A stretch of 64,000 bases of DNA, from contig JAAXVR010000001.1 in the NCBI GenBank assembly GCA_013335405.1, forward strand, positions 160,200 through 224,199, in the 5' to 3' direction. Made by a program: the position numbers and the translations under genes. The notes below the pieces were generated by a model. The model made no database searches. It worked only from the letters and a program-made list of their open reading frames with translations, and was not told the DNA's origin. Within the stretch, counting starts at the first letter, position 1, and each line of letters begins with the position of its first letter. Positions 1 to 9,536 of this stretch are shown here, piece by piece. The DNA comes from Chlorobiaceae bacterium. GTDB taxonomy: Bacteria > Bacteroidota > Chlorobiia > Chlorobiales > Chlorobiaceae.

Positions 1-839
1 TCGAGCTTTCCCCCGTTCATGATCATCCTTACGAATCGGACAAGATCTTCCGTCGTCGAAAACAGCCCGGCATGGCCGGCAGCTCCGCCGAGAAGGGCTG
101 CATTCTGGTCGTGAACCAGAGGTCGGGGTGATGCGAGCGGCCAGTTGCGGTCTTTTTCCACCGGTGCGATACGGTTCGCAAGCGATTGCGGCGGATTGAA
201 CATGGTCGAGTTCATACCGAGAGGCATGCTGAAGCGTTCACTGAAATTCGATGCGAGGCTTCTTCCGGTTATGGCTTCAATTATTTTCCCGAGCGTTATG
301 AACCCGAGGTCGCTGTAGATGGTTGCGGTATTTGGTGGACAGACAAGGGTATCTGCACCGATAGCCCGGAGGACATCTTCAGGTGTCCTGCAGGTTTTCG
401 CGAAAGAGGTATGCGCTCTCAGGCCCGACAGATGGCGCATCAGGTTTTCAATGGTGACTTTTTCCTTGCCGTTTGCGGCGAATTCCGGAAGATAACGGGT
501 GACCGGGGCCTGAAGAGAGAGCGAGTCCCGTTCGGCAAGCTGCATGGTGATGCTTGTCGTGCATACAGCCTTGGTGAGTGATGCAAGGTCGTACAGTGTT
601 TGCGTATCGACCGGACGGCTCCAGCTGTCGTAGGTCATTCTGCCGAACGCTTCCTGAAGGACGACCTGGTCGCGGTATACCACAGCGATGCTCGCTCCGG
701 GGAAAACCGAGTCCTTGACCGCTGTCCGGATAAGGGTGTGAAGTGGCCCGAAATCATAGCCGAAGGTTGTTGCCGGCAGGGAGAACAGGAGAAACCCTAC
801 AACGCTCCAGCAAGCTGCGATGGTCCTGACTCTCAGCAT
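1..839 (-). CDS. Beta-lactamase-family serine hydrolase (3' end cut by window)
   Basis: Reading leftward from an ATG at 837-839 gives an open frame of about 279 codons that runs off the window edge. The first 27 or so residues are hydrophobic and look like a signal peptide, so the enzyme is probably exported to the periplasm. The active-site SxxK motif is visible as SLTK (residues 87-90), followed by a YSD triad element (residues 175-177) and a GHAGLFST segment, all typical of the class C beta-lactamase/PBP-like serine hydrolase superfamily. Members include esterases, D-aminopeptidases and penicillin-binding-like proteins, and the substrate cannot be told here. About 80-120 C-terminal residues are missing. 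It lies 13 nt downstream of the mlaD-like gene on the same strand and may be cotranscribed with the Mla cluster. Confidence 0.85.
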   Translation of the reverse strand, partial: MLRVRTIAACWSVVGFLLFSLPATTFGYDFGPLHTLIRTAVKDSVFPGASIAVVYRDQVVLQEAFGRMTYDSWSRPVDTQTLYDLASLTKAVCTTSITMQLAERDSLSLQAPVTRYLPEFAANGKEKVTIENLMRHLSGLRAHTSFAKTCRTPEDVLRAIGADTLVCPPNTATIYSDLGFITLGKIIEAITGRSLASNFSERFSMPLGMNSTMFNPPQSLANRIAPVEKDRNWPLASPRPLVHDQNAALLGGAAGHAGLFSTTEDLVRFVRMIMNGGKL

Positions 840-852
840 GGCGCCACCTTCT

Positions 853-1731
853 TCAGAAGAGCGAGAATTTCACATAACGGCCGGGTTTCCTTTTCAGGTC
901 GACCAGCACTGAATCCAGCGATGTGAGCGTATGGGTCAGGTTGTTGTACAGTGTCGGGTTCGATGTAAGCTGCCCGAGGGTACCCTTGTCGTCGTTGATT
1001 CTGCCGATAAGTGATTCGGTCTGTTGTGCCGCCTTGTTAAGCCGCTCGATCGTCTGTGTGGTATTGTTGGCCAGCGACTTGTCGTTCAGGAGTTTAGGGA
1101 GGAGTCCCTCACCGTGCGAGGCCTTTTTCGAGAGTGCGGAGAGTTCTGTTGTCGCAGCTTTCAGGTTCGAAACGGTTTCGACAAGGTCGGTGCCCATTTT
1201 TTCGTCCGAAACGATTCTTCCCGCCATGCCTTTACCGTTGTTGAGATGGTCGAGCAGCACGTTGATCTTTTCGAATGCCGCCGCAGCCTTGTCGGTAAGG
1301 TTCGCCATACCGTCTTCGGTCTGCAGGGCTATATAATCGCCGTCCTTGATCCTTTGTCCCTTCCCTGTCTTGATGTCGATGAATTTATCGCCGAGGATGC
1401 CGAGTGACTTGATGGTTGCCCTGGAATCTTTCGTGACCAGAGGAGCGAATTCGTTCTTGAGCCTGAGTTCGGCCACGACGAAGAGAGAGTCGTTCCTGTT
1501 GAGAAAACCCATTTTGGAAACGGTGCCGATCCTCTTGCCGGAAATGGACACGAAGTTGTTTTCGGCAAGGCTCTGCATATCCTGCGAGAGAACCTTGATG
1601 GTCGTGACGCCGGTGAACATGTTCGTGTTCTTGCCGATCACGAGACCGAGGTAAGCTGCAAAACCGATGCCAAGAATGAAAAAGATGCCGGTTTTCAGAT
1701 CGCTCCATTTCAAAGCGTTCGGGTTTTTCAT
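853..1731 (-). CDS. mlaD: MlaD/MCE-family lipid transport protein
   Basis: This 292-aa protein has one N-terminal membrane anchor (about residues 14-32) followed by an MCE/MlaD domain (about 36-115, with the segment SGKRIGTVSKMGF) and a long helical C-terminal part. MCE proteins form the periplasmic hexameric ring of Mla-type ABC transporters that move phospholipids between inner and outer membrane. The gene follows the ATPase and permease genes of the same transporter at short spacing on the minus strand (20 nt after the ATPase), which supports an operon mlaE-mlaF-mlaD. No mlaB or mlaC is adjacent. The gene symbol is by family resemblance; the transported lipid is not known. Confidence 0.88.
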   Translation of the reverse strand: MKNPNALKWSDLKTGIFFILGIGFAAYLGLVIGKNTNMFTGVTTIKVLSQDMQSLAENNFVSISGKRIGTVSKMGFLNRNDSLFVVAELRLKNEFAPLVTKDSRATIKSLGILGDKFIDIKTGKGQRIKDGDYIALQTEDGMANLTDKAAAAFEKINVLLDHLNNGKGMAGRIVSDEKMGTDLVETVSNLKAATTELSALSKKASHGEGLLPKLLNDKSLANNTTQTIERLNKAAQQTESLIGRINDDKGTLGQLTSNPTLYNNLTHTLTSLDSVLVDLKRKPGRYVKFSLF

Positions 1732-1751
1732 ACAGGAAAAATCATTTGGTG

Positions 1752-2486
1752 TTATAATTCGAGAATCTTGTCAGACAGTATCGACCTGATGAACGGGTGT
1801 CGGGAATCATGAAGTTTTTCCGTCACGTCGTCGAATATGATCTCCCCCTGGTAGAGAACCGCGACGCAATCTGCGACATTGAACACGTCATCGATGATAT
1901 GCGTGACGATAACAGCCCCGAGGTTGCTGTTGTGTCTCAGTGAACTGATGAGGGTCAGGATTTTTTTCGAACTTACCGGGTCGAGGCCTGCAGTGGGCTC
2001 ATCGAAAAGGATCATGCGCGGGTTGAACACCATGGCCCTGCCGATGGCGACCCGTTTGCGCATCCCTCCGCTGAGGCTTTCCGGGAGCAGGTCTTCGTAC
2101 CCTTCGAGGCCGGCGAAACGGATCTGTTCTCCGACCATCCTGTTGACTTCTTTTTCCGGGAGCTTAAGGTTTTCGCGCAGAAAAAAGCCGATGTTCTGAC
2201 TTATGGTGAGTGAATCGAACAGGGCGTTCCCCTGGAAAACCATACCCATTTTCCGCCTGATTTCGTAAAGCTCGGACTCCTTCAGGTGCGTGATATCCCT
2301 GCCGTCGATGAACACGCTTCCGCAGTCCGGCTTGATCAGGCCGAGCATGAGCTTCAGGATCGTGCTCTTTCCGACACCGCTGGGTCCGAGGATCGCCTTG
2401 ATGGTATTGTCCTGTACCTTCAGGGAGATATTTTTCAGGATCACCTTGTCCCCGTAGCTGAGGCAGACGTTTTTCAGCTCTATCAT
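1752..2486 (-). CDS. mlaF: Mla-type ABC transporter ATP-binding protein
   Basis: This 244-aa ABC ATPase shows Walker A GPSGVGKST (residues 34-42), an LSGGMRKRVAIGRAM signature and Walker B ILFDEPTAGLDP. The form LSGGMRKR is characteristic of the MlaF branch that powers MCE-type lipid transporters. It would sit on the cytoplasmic face bound to the permease encoded just upstream; the two genes are separated by only 4 nt (2487-2490), consistent with translational coupling. The order permease-ATPase-MCE protein is the standard one. Length is normal for the family. Confidence 0.92.
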   Translation of the reverse strand: MIELKNVCLSYGDKVILKNISLKVQDNTIKAILGPSGVGKSTILKLMLGLIKPDCGSVFIDGRDITHLKESELYEIRRKMGMVFQGNALFDSLTISQNIGFFLRENLKLPEKEVNRMVGEQIRFAGLEGYEDLLPESLSGGMRKRVAIGRAMVFNPRMILFDEPTAGLDPVSSKKILTLISSLRHNSNLGAVIVTHIIDDVFNVADCVAVLYQGEIIFDDVTEKLHDSRHPFIRSILSDKILEL

Positions 2487-2490
2487 GGCG

Positions 2491-3285
2491 CTACATGTTC
2501 TCCAGGACTATTTTGGAAACATAGAAATTCGCAACCAGAACGAGTCCCGAGGAAACGACAATACCTTTGATTGTCGAACGTCCCACCCCGGCGGTTCCGC
2601 CCCGGGCCGAAAAACCGTTGAAACTGCTGACGAGCGTGATGATGATGGCAAAGACCGGTGCCTTGAGAAAACCGACGACAAAATCTTTCGGCAGGAGGCG
2701 GGGATAGACCGAATTCCAGAATATGCCGGGATCGAGCTTGTGGTAGTGCTCGGCAAGGTAAGCCGCGCTGTGCAGGCCCGCATAGTCTGACAGGGCCGTC
2801 AGAGGGAAAAACATGACAAGTGCGGCGACAAGCCTCGGCATGACGAGTTTTGCTACGGGGTCTGTTCCGAAAGCCCTGAGCGCATCGATCTGTTCCGATA
2901 TTTTCATTGCGCCGAGCTCCGCGCCGTTGCGTGAACCGAACCTGGCGGACAGCATGAGCCCCATCAGCAGTGGTCCGAGCTCGCGGAGGACCGATATGGA
3001 GGTTGATCGTCCGAGCATGGTTTTCGCCCCGAAATCCTCCAGGAGGTTGCCGACCTCAATTGCAAGCAGGGCCCCGATGGATATGGAACTGACCAGTACA
3101 ATGGGAATGGAGTCCGTTCCGCAGATGGTCATCTGGTCGAGAACATCACGCCAGTATGTCCGGACTTTCGGAAAGGTGACAAACGCCCTCACCGAAAAGA
3201 AAAAAAACTCCTGGATGTTGAGCAGGAACTCTTTCAGGTCGAAGACAATCTGTCGGTACAGATTCCGCAGAATAGTTAACGGCAT
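2491..3285 (-). CDS. mlaE: Mla-type ABC transporter permease
   Basis: This 264-aa polytopic membrane protein is the permease of the MlaE/YrbE family. Recognisable pieces are the DQM-TICGTDSIPIV stretch, SISIGALLAIEVG, the RELGPLLMGLMLSARFGSRNGAELG segment (the conserved loop of the family, residues about 103-128) and a C-terminal GRSTIKGIVVSSGLVLVANF helix. It is first in a minus-strand operon with the ATPase and the MCE-domain protein. Together they should carry phospholipids across the periplasm to maintain outer-membrane asymmetry. The start ATG lies about 100 nt from the next gene, so the promoter is probably in 3286-3384. Confidence 0.92.
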   Translation of the reverse strand: MPLTILRNLYRQIVFDLKEFLLNIQEFFFFSVRAFVTFPKVRTYWRDVLDQMTICGTDSIPIVLVSSISIGALLAIEVGNLLEDFGAKTMLGRSTSISVLRELGPLLMGLMLSARFGSRNGAELGAMKISEQIDALRAFGTDPVAKLVMPRLVAALVMFFPLTALSDYAGLHSAAYLAEHYHKLDPGIFWNSVYPRLLPKDFVVGFLKAPVFAIIITLVSSFNGFSARGGTAGVGRSTIKGIVVSSGLVLVANFYVSKIVLENM

Positions 3286-3384
3286 AGAAAATCAATGATA
3301 AGGAGCACAGAAACAGTCCTGTGCGGCCTGAAAAACACGTTCGAATAATAGCAAAACTTGAATAAAAGCAAAATCACCTATTTT

Positions 3385-4254
3385 TCAGGCATTTACCAGC
3401 CTGCATTTCATTTTCGTCACCCACTGGTAGGGGATGGCCACTCTGCCGAAAGTGTCCTCGTCGCGATCCTTCATTCCATGGTAGTCAGAACCGCCGGAAA
3501 AGAGCAGAAAATACTCGTTCGCGATTTCTCGGTAGTAGTTCTGTTTGTAATTATCATGGGACGGATGGACGATTTCGATGCCATCCAGACCGAAGGTTAT
3601 GAGCTGCTTAAGTGTTTCGTCGGGGACATTCTGTGCCGGATGGGCAAGGAACGACAGTCCCGATGCCTCGTTTATAAGCCTGATCACTTCGCCAGGATGC
3701 GTTTCAATGCTTTTGACATAAGCAGGACTGTGGGCGCCAAGGTATTTGCTGAAAGCCTCACTGAAGCTTTTCACATACCCGACGTCCTGCAGCACTGCAG
3801 CGATGTGCGGCCTTCCCACGCTTCCATTCTGGGCTTTTGTGATAATCTGTTCTATACCGATTTTCACGCCCATTCTGGCGAGCTTGTTCACCATGCGTTC
3901 AGCTCTTTCAGTTCGCAGCTGGCGGCAATGGTCGAGATATCTTTTCAGCTCGGAGTGCTGATAATTGAAAAAATAACCAAGGACATGAATATCATAACCC
4001 TTGTAGGTCGAACTCATTTCTACACCCGGAATAAGCTCGAGACCTTTCTCCAAGGCTAATGGCTTTGCTTTGTCGATTCCTAAAACAGAGTCATGGTCAG
4101 TGATGCTGATCGCCTTCAGGCCTGAACGAACCGCCTTGTCGACGATTTCCTCGGGCGTGAACAGGCCATCCGAACATTTTGTGTGTATATGTAAGTCTGC
4201 TTTTTCAAAGCCATTATGCCCTACGCCTGATGAGCTGTACGGCATGGCTGACAC
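3385..4254 (-). CDS. PHP-domain metal-dependent phosphoesterase
   Basis: The 289-aa product has the metal-binding motifs of the PHP superfamily: DLHIHTKCSDG (about 20-30), a TDHDS motif (about 56-60), a GVEMSS element, and a C-terminal GGSDYHG. This arrangement matches the YciV/RNase AM type enzymes, which act as 3',5'-nucleoside bisphosphate phosphatases or 5'-3' RNases. The substrate here is inferred from the family only. The gene stands alone on the minus strand, separated from mlaE by about 100 nt. The first 17 residues before the conserved start of the domain are unremarkable, so a slightly later start cannot be excluded. Confidence 0.85.
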   Translation of the reverse strand: MSAMPYSSSGVGHNGFEKADLHIHTKCSDGLFTPEEIVDKAVRSGLKAISITDHDSVLGIDKAKPLALEKGLELIPGVEMSSTYKGYDIHVLGYFFNYQHSELKRYLDHCRQLRTERAERMVNKLARMGVKIGIEQIITKAQNGSVGRPHIAAVLQDVGYVKSFSEAFSKYLGAHSPAYVKSIETHPGEVIRLINEASGLSFLAHPAQNVPDETLKQLITFGLDGIEIVHPSHDNYKQNYYREIANEYFLLFSGGSDYHGMKDRDEDTFGRVAIPYQWVTKMKCRLVNA

Positions 4255-4445
4255 GTTATAAGGTTGATTGTAACATTTTTATATATAACAAAATTTCACA
4301 GTCCGTTTCAGAGAAAAGAGAATAATTTTTCAGGATAAAAAGTTGCTTTTTCAAAAAAGGATAAAAAAAGTCCGCCGGAACGGGAAATGCTTCGATAATT
4401 CGAAGATAGCAGCCGGAGGCAAGGGGTCAGGCGGTGGTATCGGGC

Positions 4446-5294
4446 TCAGGGTTTCAGCTGGCCGGCGGCAAGCATGAAAAGGATTGCCGTGCCGGCGGCG
4501 ATCCGGTAGACGATGAATATGGTGGTCGTGTGCTTTTTGAGGTAGTTGAGCAGGAATGCTATCGATGCATACCCGGATATGCCGGCGACAATCGTTGCGA
4601 CGGCGATGTTCGCCAGGCTTGCGGGAGATGACGCTATCCCCTGCCAGTTGTGGTAGAACTCGAGCAATGCTGCGGCAAACACCGACGGAAGGGAAAGCAG
4701 GAAGGAAAATCGGGCTGCGGCTGAGCGGTCGAGGTTCGCGAGAAGTCCGCCGGTAATGGTCACTCCTGAACGGGAAGAGCCGGGTATGAGTGCAATGCTC
4801 TGGGCAAAACCGATGAGAAGCGCTTCTTTCCATCCGATCTCTTCCATGGATTTCAGGGGCAGGCCCCGTTCCATCCGGTGCTTGATTTTCAGTTCGGCAA
4901 GGGTAAGAACAAGGCCGAGAATGATGAGCGCTCCGCTGATCCAGTAAAGAGAGCGGAGGGTCGTTTCTATCTGTGACTTGAAGAGAAGGCCGAAAACGAC
5001 GATAGGAACCGTTCCGGCGGCGATCATCCAGCCTGTTTTCGATTCCGTGGTTTCCAGCGGTCTTCCTCGGAGCATTCCGCGGATCACTGCCCGGGTGATA
5101 TCGAAAATGTCCCTGCTGAAATAGAGCAGAACCGCAGCCAGGGTGCCGAGCTGGATGATAGCGGTAAATGCTGCCCCCGGATCTTCCCATCCAAAGAGCG
5201 CGGGAACGATTCTTATATGGGCCGTACTGCTGATCGGGAGGAATTCCGTAAGGCCCTGGACAAGGCCGAGAAGTGCCGCTTCTGCAAGGTTCAT
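4446..5294 (-). CDS. uppP: Undecaprenyl-diphosphate phosphatase UppP (BacA)
   Basis: The 282-aa very hydrophobic protein opens with GLVQGLTEFLPISSTAH (residues about 10-26), the hallmark glutamate-rich motif of UppP/BacA, and later has PGSSRSGVTITGGLL, the second conserved catalytic motif. It dephosphorylates undecaprenyl diphosphate to recycle the lipid carrier for peptidoglycan and other envelope polymers. The start codon overlaps the end of rdgB by 4 nt (5291-5294), indicating translational coupling in the pdxJ-rdgB-uppP run. Length is normal for the family. Confidence 0.95.
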   Translation of the reverse strand: MNLAEAALLGLVQGLTEFLPISSTAHIRIVPALFGWEDPGAAFTAIIQLGTLAAVLLYFSRDIFDITRAVIRGMLRGRPLETTESKTGWMIAAGTVPIVVFGLLFKSQIETTLRSLYWISGALIILGLVLTLAELKIKHRMERGLPLKSMEEIGWKEALLIGFAQSIALIPGSSRSGVTITGGLLANLDRSAAARFSFLLSLPSVFAAALLEFYHNWQGIASSPASLANIAVATIVAGISGYASIAFLLNYLKKHTTTIFIVYRIAAGTAILFMLAAGQLKP

Positions 5295-6004
5295 GGGCGT
5301 GGCTGGAATGCTGTTGTCGAAAAGCTGTGCATTTCGAGGATTGTTTTCAGGTCAGCCACGGCTTTTATTACAGCCAGTGCCCGATGGCTCATGGTGTTTT
5401 TTTCTGCAATACCCATTTCGGCATATGTCCTGCCTGTGCTGTCGGGCACGAAAAGAGGATCGTACCCGAACCCCTCGTTGCCTCTCTTTTCAGTGGTGAT
5501 TGTTCCGCCGACCGATCCTGCGGAGGTTTGTTCGAAAGAAAAATCCTCCGTTTCTCCCGGAACGCGGCCTTTCATGGCGATGACGGTACGGAAGCGGGCA
5601 GTACGGTCCACGATTCCCTGCATGCGCTCGAGAAGGTGACGGACGTTGTCCTCATAAGACGGAGGTGTTCCGTCAGGCATGGGTGCATAACGGGCTGAAT
5701 AAACACCGGGAGCTCCCTGCAGGGAGTCAACCTCGAGTCCGGTGTCATCAGCGAGGGCGATCATGTACCGGAAACGACCGGCAAGGTGGGTGAATATTGC
5801 CCGTGCCTTGAGCAGCGCATTTCCTTCAAGGGTTTTTTCGGTTTCGTCGACCTCGATTTCGGCTCCGAGGTCCCGGAGGCAGAATATCTCGATCAACGGT
5901 GAGATGTTTTCGAGAAGCGGGCGCATTTCTCTGACTTTGTCAGGGTTTCCCGTCGCGAGCACGATCGTGATCTTCTTCACTTCGGTTGTGTCTGTTGCCG
6001 TCAT
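5291..6004 (-). CDS. rdgB: XTP/dITP diphosphatase (RdgB/HAM1 family)
   Basis: The 237-aa product has the HAM1 signature [13 protein letters not shown] near the N-terminus, the central FEDDTG-like element as [13 protein letters not shown], and a C-terminal [10 protein letters not shown], followed by the conserved SHRALA. It hydrolyses non-canonical purine nucleoside triphosphates (XTP, dITP) to monophosphates and so cleans the nucleotide pool. It overlaps uppP by 4 nt downstream and pdxJ by 4 nt upstream, so the three genes are very probably cotranscribed and translationally coupled. It is slightly longer than the typical 195-200 aa, from a short N-terminal lead and a C-terminal tail. Confidence 0.94.
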   Translation of the reverse strand: MTATDTTEVKKITIVLATGNPDKVREMRPLLENISPLIEIFCLRDLGAEIEVDETEKTLEGNALLKARAIFTHLAGRFRYMIALADDTGLEVDSLQGAPGVYSARYAPMPDGTPPSYEDNVRHLLERMQGIVDRTARFRTVIAMKGRVPGETEDFSFEQTSAGSVGGTITTEKRGNEGFGYDPLFVPDSTGRTYAEMGIAEKNTMSHRALAVIKAVADLKTILEMHSFSTTAFQPRP

Positions 6005-6711
6005 CCGATGATCGCTGTCATTTCCCTTACCGCTTCCCCCAGACCGATGAAAACCGCACGGGCTATGATGGCGTGGCCGATGCTGACTTCCTCGATTTCA
6101 GCTATCTGCGTGAACGGGGCTATATTGCCGTAACCGAGCCCATGACCCGCAACGACTTTCAGTCCGAGGTTTTTCGCGTAGGCTGCCGCTTCCCTGATTC
6201 TTCTGAATTCCCGTTCGGCGTTTTCTTTATCATACTGCAGTGCATACTTTCCGGTATGCAGTTCAACAAGGTCGGCACCCGCCTGGTGCGAAAGATCGAT
6301 GGCTTTTTTTTCGGGTTCGATGAAGAGGCTGACCTCGATTCCCGATTCCCTGAAAGGTTTGATGAATTCGACGAGGGTATCGTAATGGGCGGTGATGTTG
6401 AATCCGCCTTCGGTCGTGAGCTCTTCGCGTTTTTCAGGCACGAGCGTGACAAGCTCCGGTTTCGTGTCAAGCGCGATAGCCTGCATTTCGGAGGTCATTG
6501 CCATTTCAAGGTCAAGCTTCGTCCTGACAGAAGCACGCAGGTTTCGGAGGTCTTTGTCCATGATATGTCGGCGGTCTTCACGCAGGTGGCAGACGATGCC
6601 TGCAGCTCCGTTCCTTTCGGCGAGCAGCGCCGCTTCGACAGGATCGGGGATTCCTTCGCCCCGTGCGTTGCGCAGGGTTGCGACATGATCTATGTTGACG
6701 GCAAGTCTCAT
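6001..6711 (-). CDS. pdxJ: Pyridoxine 5'-phosphate synthase PdxJ
   Basis: The chosen ATG at 6709-6711 gives a 236-aa protein beginning [18 protein letters not shown], the conserved start of PdxJ; the frame stays open for 35 codons further upstream but that stretch looks non-coding. PdxJ condenses 1-deoxy-D-xylulose 5-phosphate with 3-amino-2-oxopropyl phosphate to pyridoxine 5'-phosphate. Family elements seen are DPVEAA, a HLREDRRHI motif, and GHGLGYGNI near the C-terminus. It ends inside the start of rdgB (4-nt overlap). Its substrate DXP is made by Dxs, whose gene lies about 4 kb away. Confidence 0.94.
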   Translation of the reverse strand: MRLAVNIDHVATLRNARGEGIPDPVEAALLAERNGAAGIVCHLREDRRHIMDKDLRNLRASVRTKLDLEMAMTSEMQAIALDTKPELVTLVPEKREELTTEGGFNITAHYDTLVEFIKPFRESGIEVSLFIEPEKKAIDLSHQAGADLVELHTGKYALQYDKENAEREFRRIREAAAYAKNLGLKVVAGHGLGYGNIAPFTQIAEIEEVSIGHAIIARAVFIGLGEAVREMTAIIG

Positions 6712-7019
6712 GGCGGTAAAACGGGTGAAATCTGATAAGTTGCAGTACCATTGGAGCGTTCGTAACGGAGCGCCTTTTCCGTGTTTTTCGAAAGTAATGA
6801 AAAAAGACAACAACAAACGTCAACTTTCATTTTTCTTCGATGCTTCACGGCGGAGCAGGGCACAATGCTCTTTTGTGAGGAAAGCGGTGCGGGGCAGAAT
6901 GAATACAGTTCCCTCCTTTTCCGAATTTTGCTATGTTGGCTGTCCGGATGATACGGCGGCCTTCAGAAGCAGATGTCAGTCTGAAGGCATGAACAGGGCG
7001 ACAAACATACACTATCGAT
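6712..7019. other. Divergent intergenic region between pdxJ and mutS2
   Basis: These 308 bases separate two genes read outward in opposite directions, so promoters for both pdxJ-rdgB-uppP and mutS2 must lie here. I see no convincing coding frame, hairpin-plus-T terminator or known riboswitch. No Shine-Dalgarno precedes the mutS2 ATG at 7020. Confidence 0.5.
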
Positions 7020-9398
7020 ATGAACAGTGTCACGTTGAAAAAACTTGAATTTGACAGGGTGGCTGATCATGCAGCCTGTCAGGCCCTCTCTCCGATGGGC
7101 AGGGACAGACTTCTCGAATCGGCTCCTTTTCACGCAAGGGATCTCCTGCTGGAGGAACTCGAGAAAGTGCTCGAACTGAAAAACATGCTTCAGAAAGGAG
7201 ATGCCCTTCCGTTCTCGTTTCTTCCCGATACCCGTCCCCACCTGAAAAAGCTCGAAATACTCGAGAGCTGTCTCGAACCGGAAGAGCTGCAGGATGTTTT
7301 CAATCTTCTCCACGCTTCGGCGGAATTGCGCAAGTTCATGTCCCGGAACAGGGAGCTCTATCGGCGCCTGAATGATCTCACGACAGGTATCTGGCTCGAA
7401 AGGAGCCTTCAGGGGGCAATCCGCACGGTTATCGACGAGCAGGGCAATATCAGGGACACTGCCAGCGACGCACTCAACCAGATTCGCCGGGAACTTGGCG
7501 AAAGAAGGGAACTGATCCGCAGAAAAATGGAACGCCTGCTCAGGCATTGCTCGGCGAACGGGTGGCTGATGGAAGATGTCGTCGCCGTGAAGAACGGACG
7601 GCTTACCCTGGGCCTGAAGATCGAATACAAGCACAAGCTGAACGGCTATATCCAGGATTATTCGGGTACCGGCCAGACGGTATTCATCGAGCCGGCAGAC
7701 ACGCTCGAGATCAGCAACAGGGTTCAGCACCTCCAGATTGCCGAACGCAGGGAGATCGACAGGATCCTCAGGGAGGTGTCCGGCAAACTGCGCTCGGAAC
7801 TCGAAAACATCAGGCATAATGAAAACCTGCTCGGTGAGTTCGACTCGATCTATGCACGCGGGCGTTTTGCCCTGGAAGTCGGTGGCGTGCTCCCTGCGGT
7901 TTCCGACGGACATACACTCCGTATCATCAAGGGTTACCATCCGTGGCTTCTCATTTCCCATCGCGACAAGAAGGTGGTTCCTCTCGATCTCGACCTCGAA
8001 GAGAACGAGAAGGTTCTTGTCATATCCGGCCCGAACGCAGGGGGCAAGACCGTCGCCATGAAAACAGCAGGCCTGCTCTGCTGCATGCTGCTTCACGGTT
8101 ATCTGCCTCCATGCAGCGAGAGTTCGGTTTTTCCATGTTTCGGAGACATTTTCATTGAAATCGGCGACGACCAGTCCATCGAAAACGACCTGTCAACCTT
8201 CAGTTCCCATCTCGGCGAGATACGGAAAATTCTCGAAGCGGCAGGGCCTTTCGATCTGGTGCTTATCGATGAACTTTGCGCGGGCACCGATGTTGAAGAG
8301 GGAGGTGCGATAGCCCGGGTCATTTTCGAAGAACTGCTTGCAAGGGGTTGCAAGGCCGTGGTCACGACGCATATCGGCGAGCTGAAAGCCTATGCCCATG
8401 AAAGGGAGGGGGTGCTGAACGGTGCAATGGAGTTCGACCGCACAGGTCTCCAGCCAACGTTCAGGTTCATCAAGGGTTTGCCCGGCAACAGCTTCGCTTT
8501 CGCGATGATGAAAAGGATGGGCTTCTCGCTGTCCATGGTCGAAAGGGCTGCAGCGTACATGAAGGGGGAACGGCTCGGGCTCGATCGGATGCTTGATGAC
8601 CTCAGGTCTCTGCTGGAAGAGAACAGGCAGCTTCGCAGAACGCTCGGGGAAGAGCGTTCTGCGCTTGACGAGCGAGAGCGTTCCGTGACGGAGGAAGAGT
8701 CGATGCTCGCCAAGAAGCAGCGGGAGCTCAGGCTCGGTGTATCGAGGGAGATCATGCGCGAGGTCGAGCATGCCCGCAGGGAAATCAGGACCATTGTCCA
8801 GGATGTGAAAAAAGCTCCGGCAGATGAAGGCAACGTACGCGAAGCGAGGAGAAAACTCGGTGAAAAGCTGAAGGAAGCGGACCGGAAGGGCGAAGCGAAA
8901 ACGGAGGAGAGAGCTTTGGTTGCCGATTTGTCGATAAGGGAAGGCGACCTTGTCAGGTTCCTCGATTCAAGCGCGACCGGCGAGGTGGAAAGTACAGCAA
9001 GGGATACTGCGGTTGTCCGCTGCGGGAATTTCAGACTGACCACCTCCCTGAGGAACCTTGAGAAGATTTCCAGGAAACAGGATCGGAAACTACAGAGGGA
9101 TCCGGCTGAGCCGGCAGCGAAAAAAACCTCATGGTCGGTCACCTCTGCCGATTTTGAATCGACGAGGCTCGACCTGCGGGGGCTTATGGGAGACGAGGCT
9201 ATCATGAAGATCGACCGGTTCATCGACTCGATGAGGCTCGGCGGCATCCGTTCCGGCACGATCGTCCACGGAAAGGGTACGGGTTCGCTGCGCCAGAGAA
9301 CAGCGGAATTCCTTCAGCAGCATCCGTCGGTGAAAAACTTTCGTCTGGGCGAATGGGACGAAGGGGGAACTGGTGTCACCGTGGTGGAACTGAAGTGA
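7020..9398 (+). CDS. mutS2: Endonuclease MutS2
   Basis: The 792-aa protein has the MutS core without the mismatch-binding domain, a Walker A GPNAGGKTVAMKT (about 338-350), a Walker B LVLIDELCAGTD, a long charged coiled-coil (about 510-640), and a C-terminal Smr nuclease domain with LDLRG and HGKGTGSLR. This domain order defines MutS2, which acts on branched DNA and suppresses homologous recombination, and in some bacteria splits stalled ribosomes. It is a stand-alone plus-strand gene. The start ATG fits the conserved N-terminus; length is as usual (about 780-800). Confidence 0.95.
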   Translation: MNSVTLKKLEFDRVADHAACQALSPMGRDRLLESAPFHARDLLLEELEKVLELKNMLQKGDALPFSFLPDTRPHLKKLEILESCLEPEELQDVFNLLHASAELRKFMSRNRELYRRLNDLTTGIWLERSLQGAIRTVIDEQGNIRDTASDALNQIRRELGERRELIRRKMERLLRHCSANGWLMEDVVAVKNGRLTLGLKIEYKHKLNGYIQDYSGTGQTVFIEPADTLEISNRVQHLQIAERREIDRILREVSGKLRSELENIRHNENLLGEFDSIYARGRFALEVGGVLPAVSDGHTLRIIKGYHPWLLISHRDKKVVPLDLDLEENEKVLVISGPNAGGKTVAMKTAGLLCCMLLHGYLPPCSESSVFPCFGDIFIEIGDDQSIENDLSTFSSHLGEIRKILEAAGPFDLVLIDELCAGTDVEEGGAIARVIFEELLARGCKAVVTTHIGELKAYAHEREGVLNGAMEFDRTGLQPTFRFIKGLPGNSFAFAMMKRMGFSLSMVERAAAYMKGERLGLDRMLDDLRSLLEENRQLRRTLGEERSALDERERSVTEEESMLAKKQRELRLGVSREIMREVEHARREIRTIVQDVKKAPADEGNVREARRKLGEKLKEADRKGEAKTEERALVADLSIREGDLVRFLDSSATGEVESTARDTAVVRCGNFRLTTSLRNLEKISRKQDRKLQRDPAEPAAKKTSWSVTSADFESTRLDLRGLMGDEAIMKIDRFIDSMRLGGIRSGTIVHGKGTGSLRQRTAEFLQQHPSVKNFRLGEWDEGGTGVTVVELK

Positions 9399-9536
9399 GC
9401 ATTTTCCGGTTTTCGTCTGAAGGGACGGATTGAAAAACCGCTTTCAATGCACTATCTTAAGCCATAGGCAGCCCTGAGGGTCTGTGGACTCTTCAGTCTG
9501 CCTCTCTCAGTTCAAACTATCCAAAATCTCCCGGGC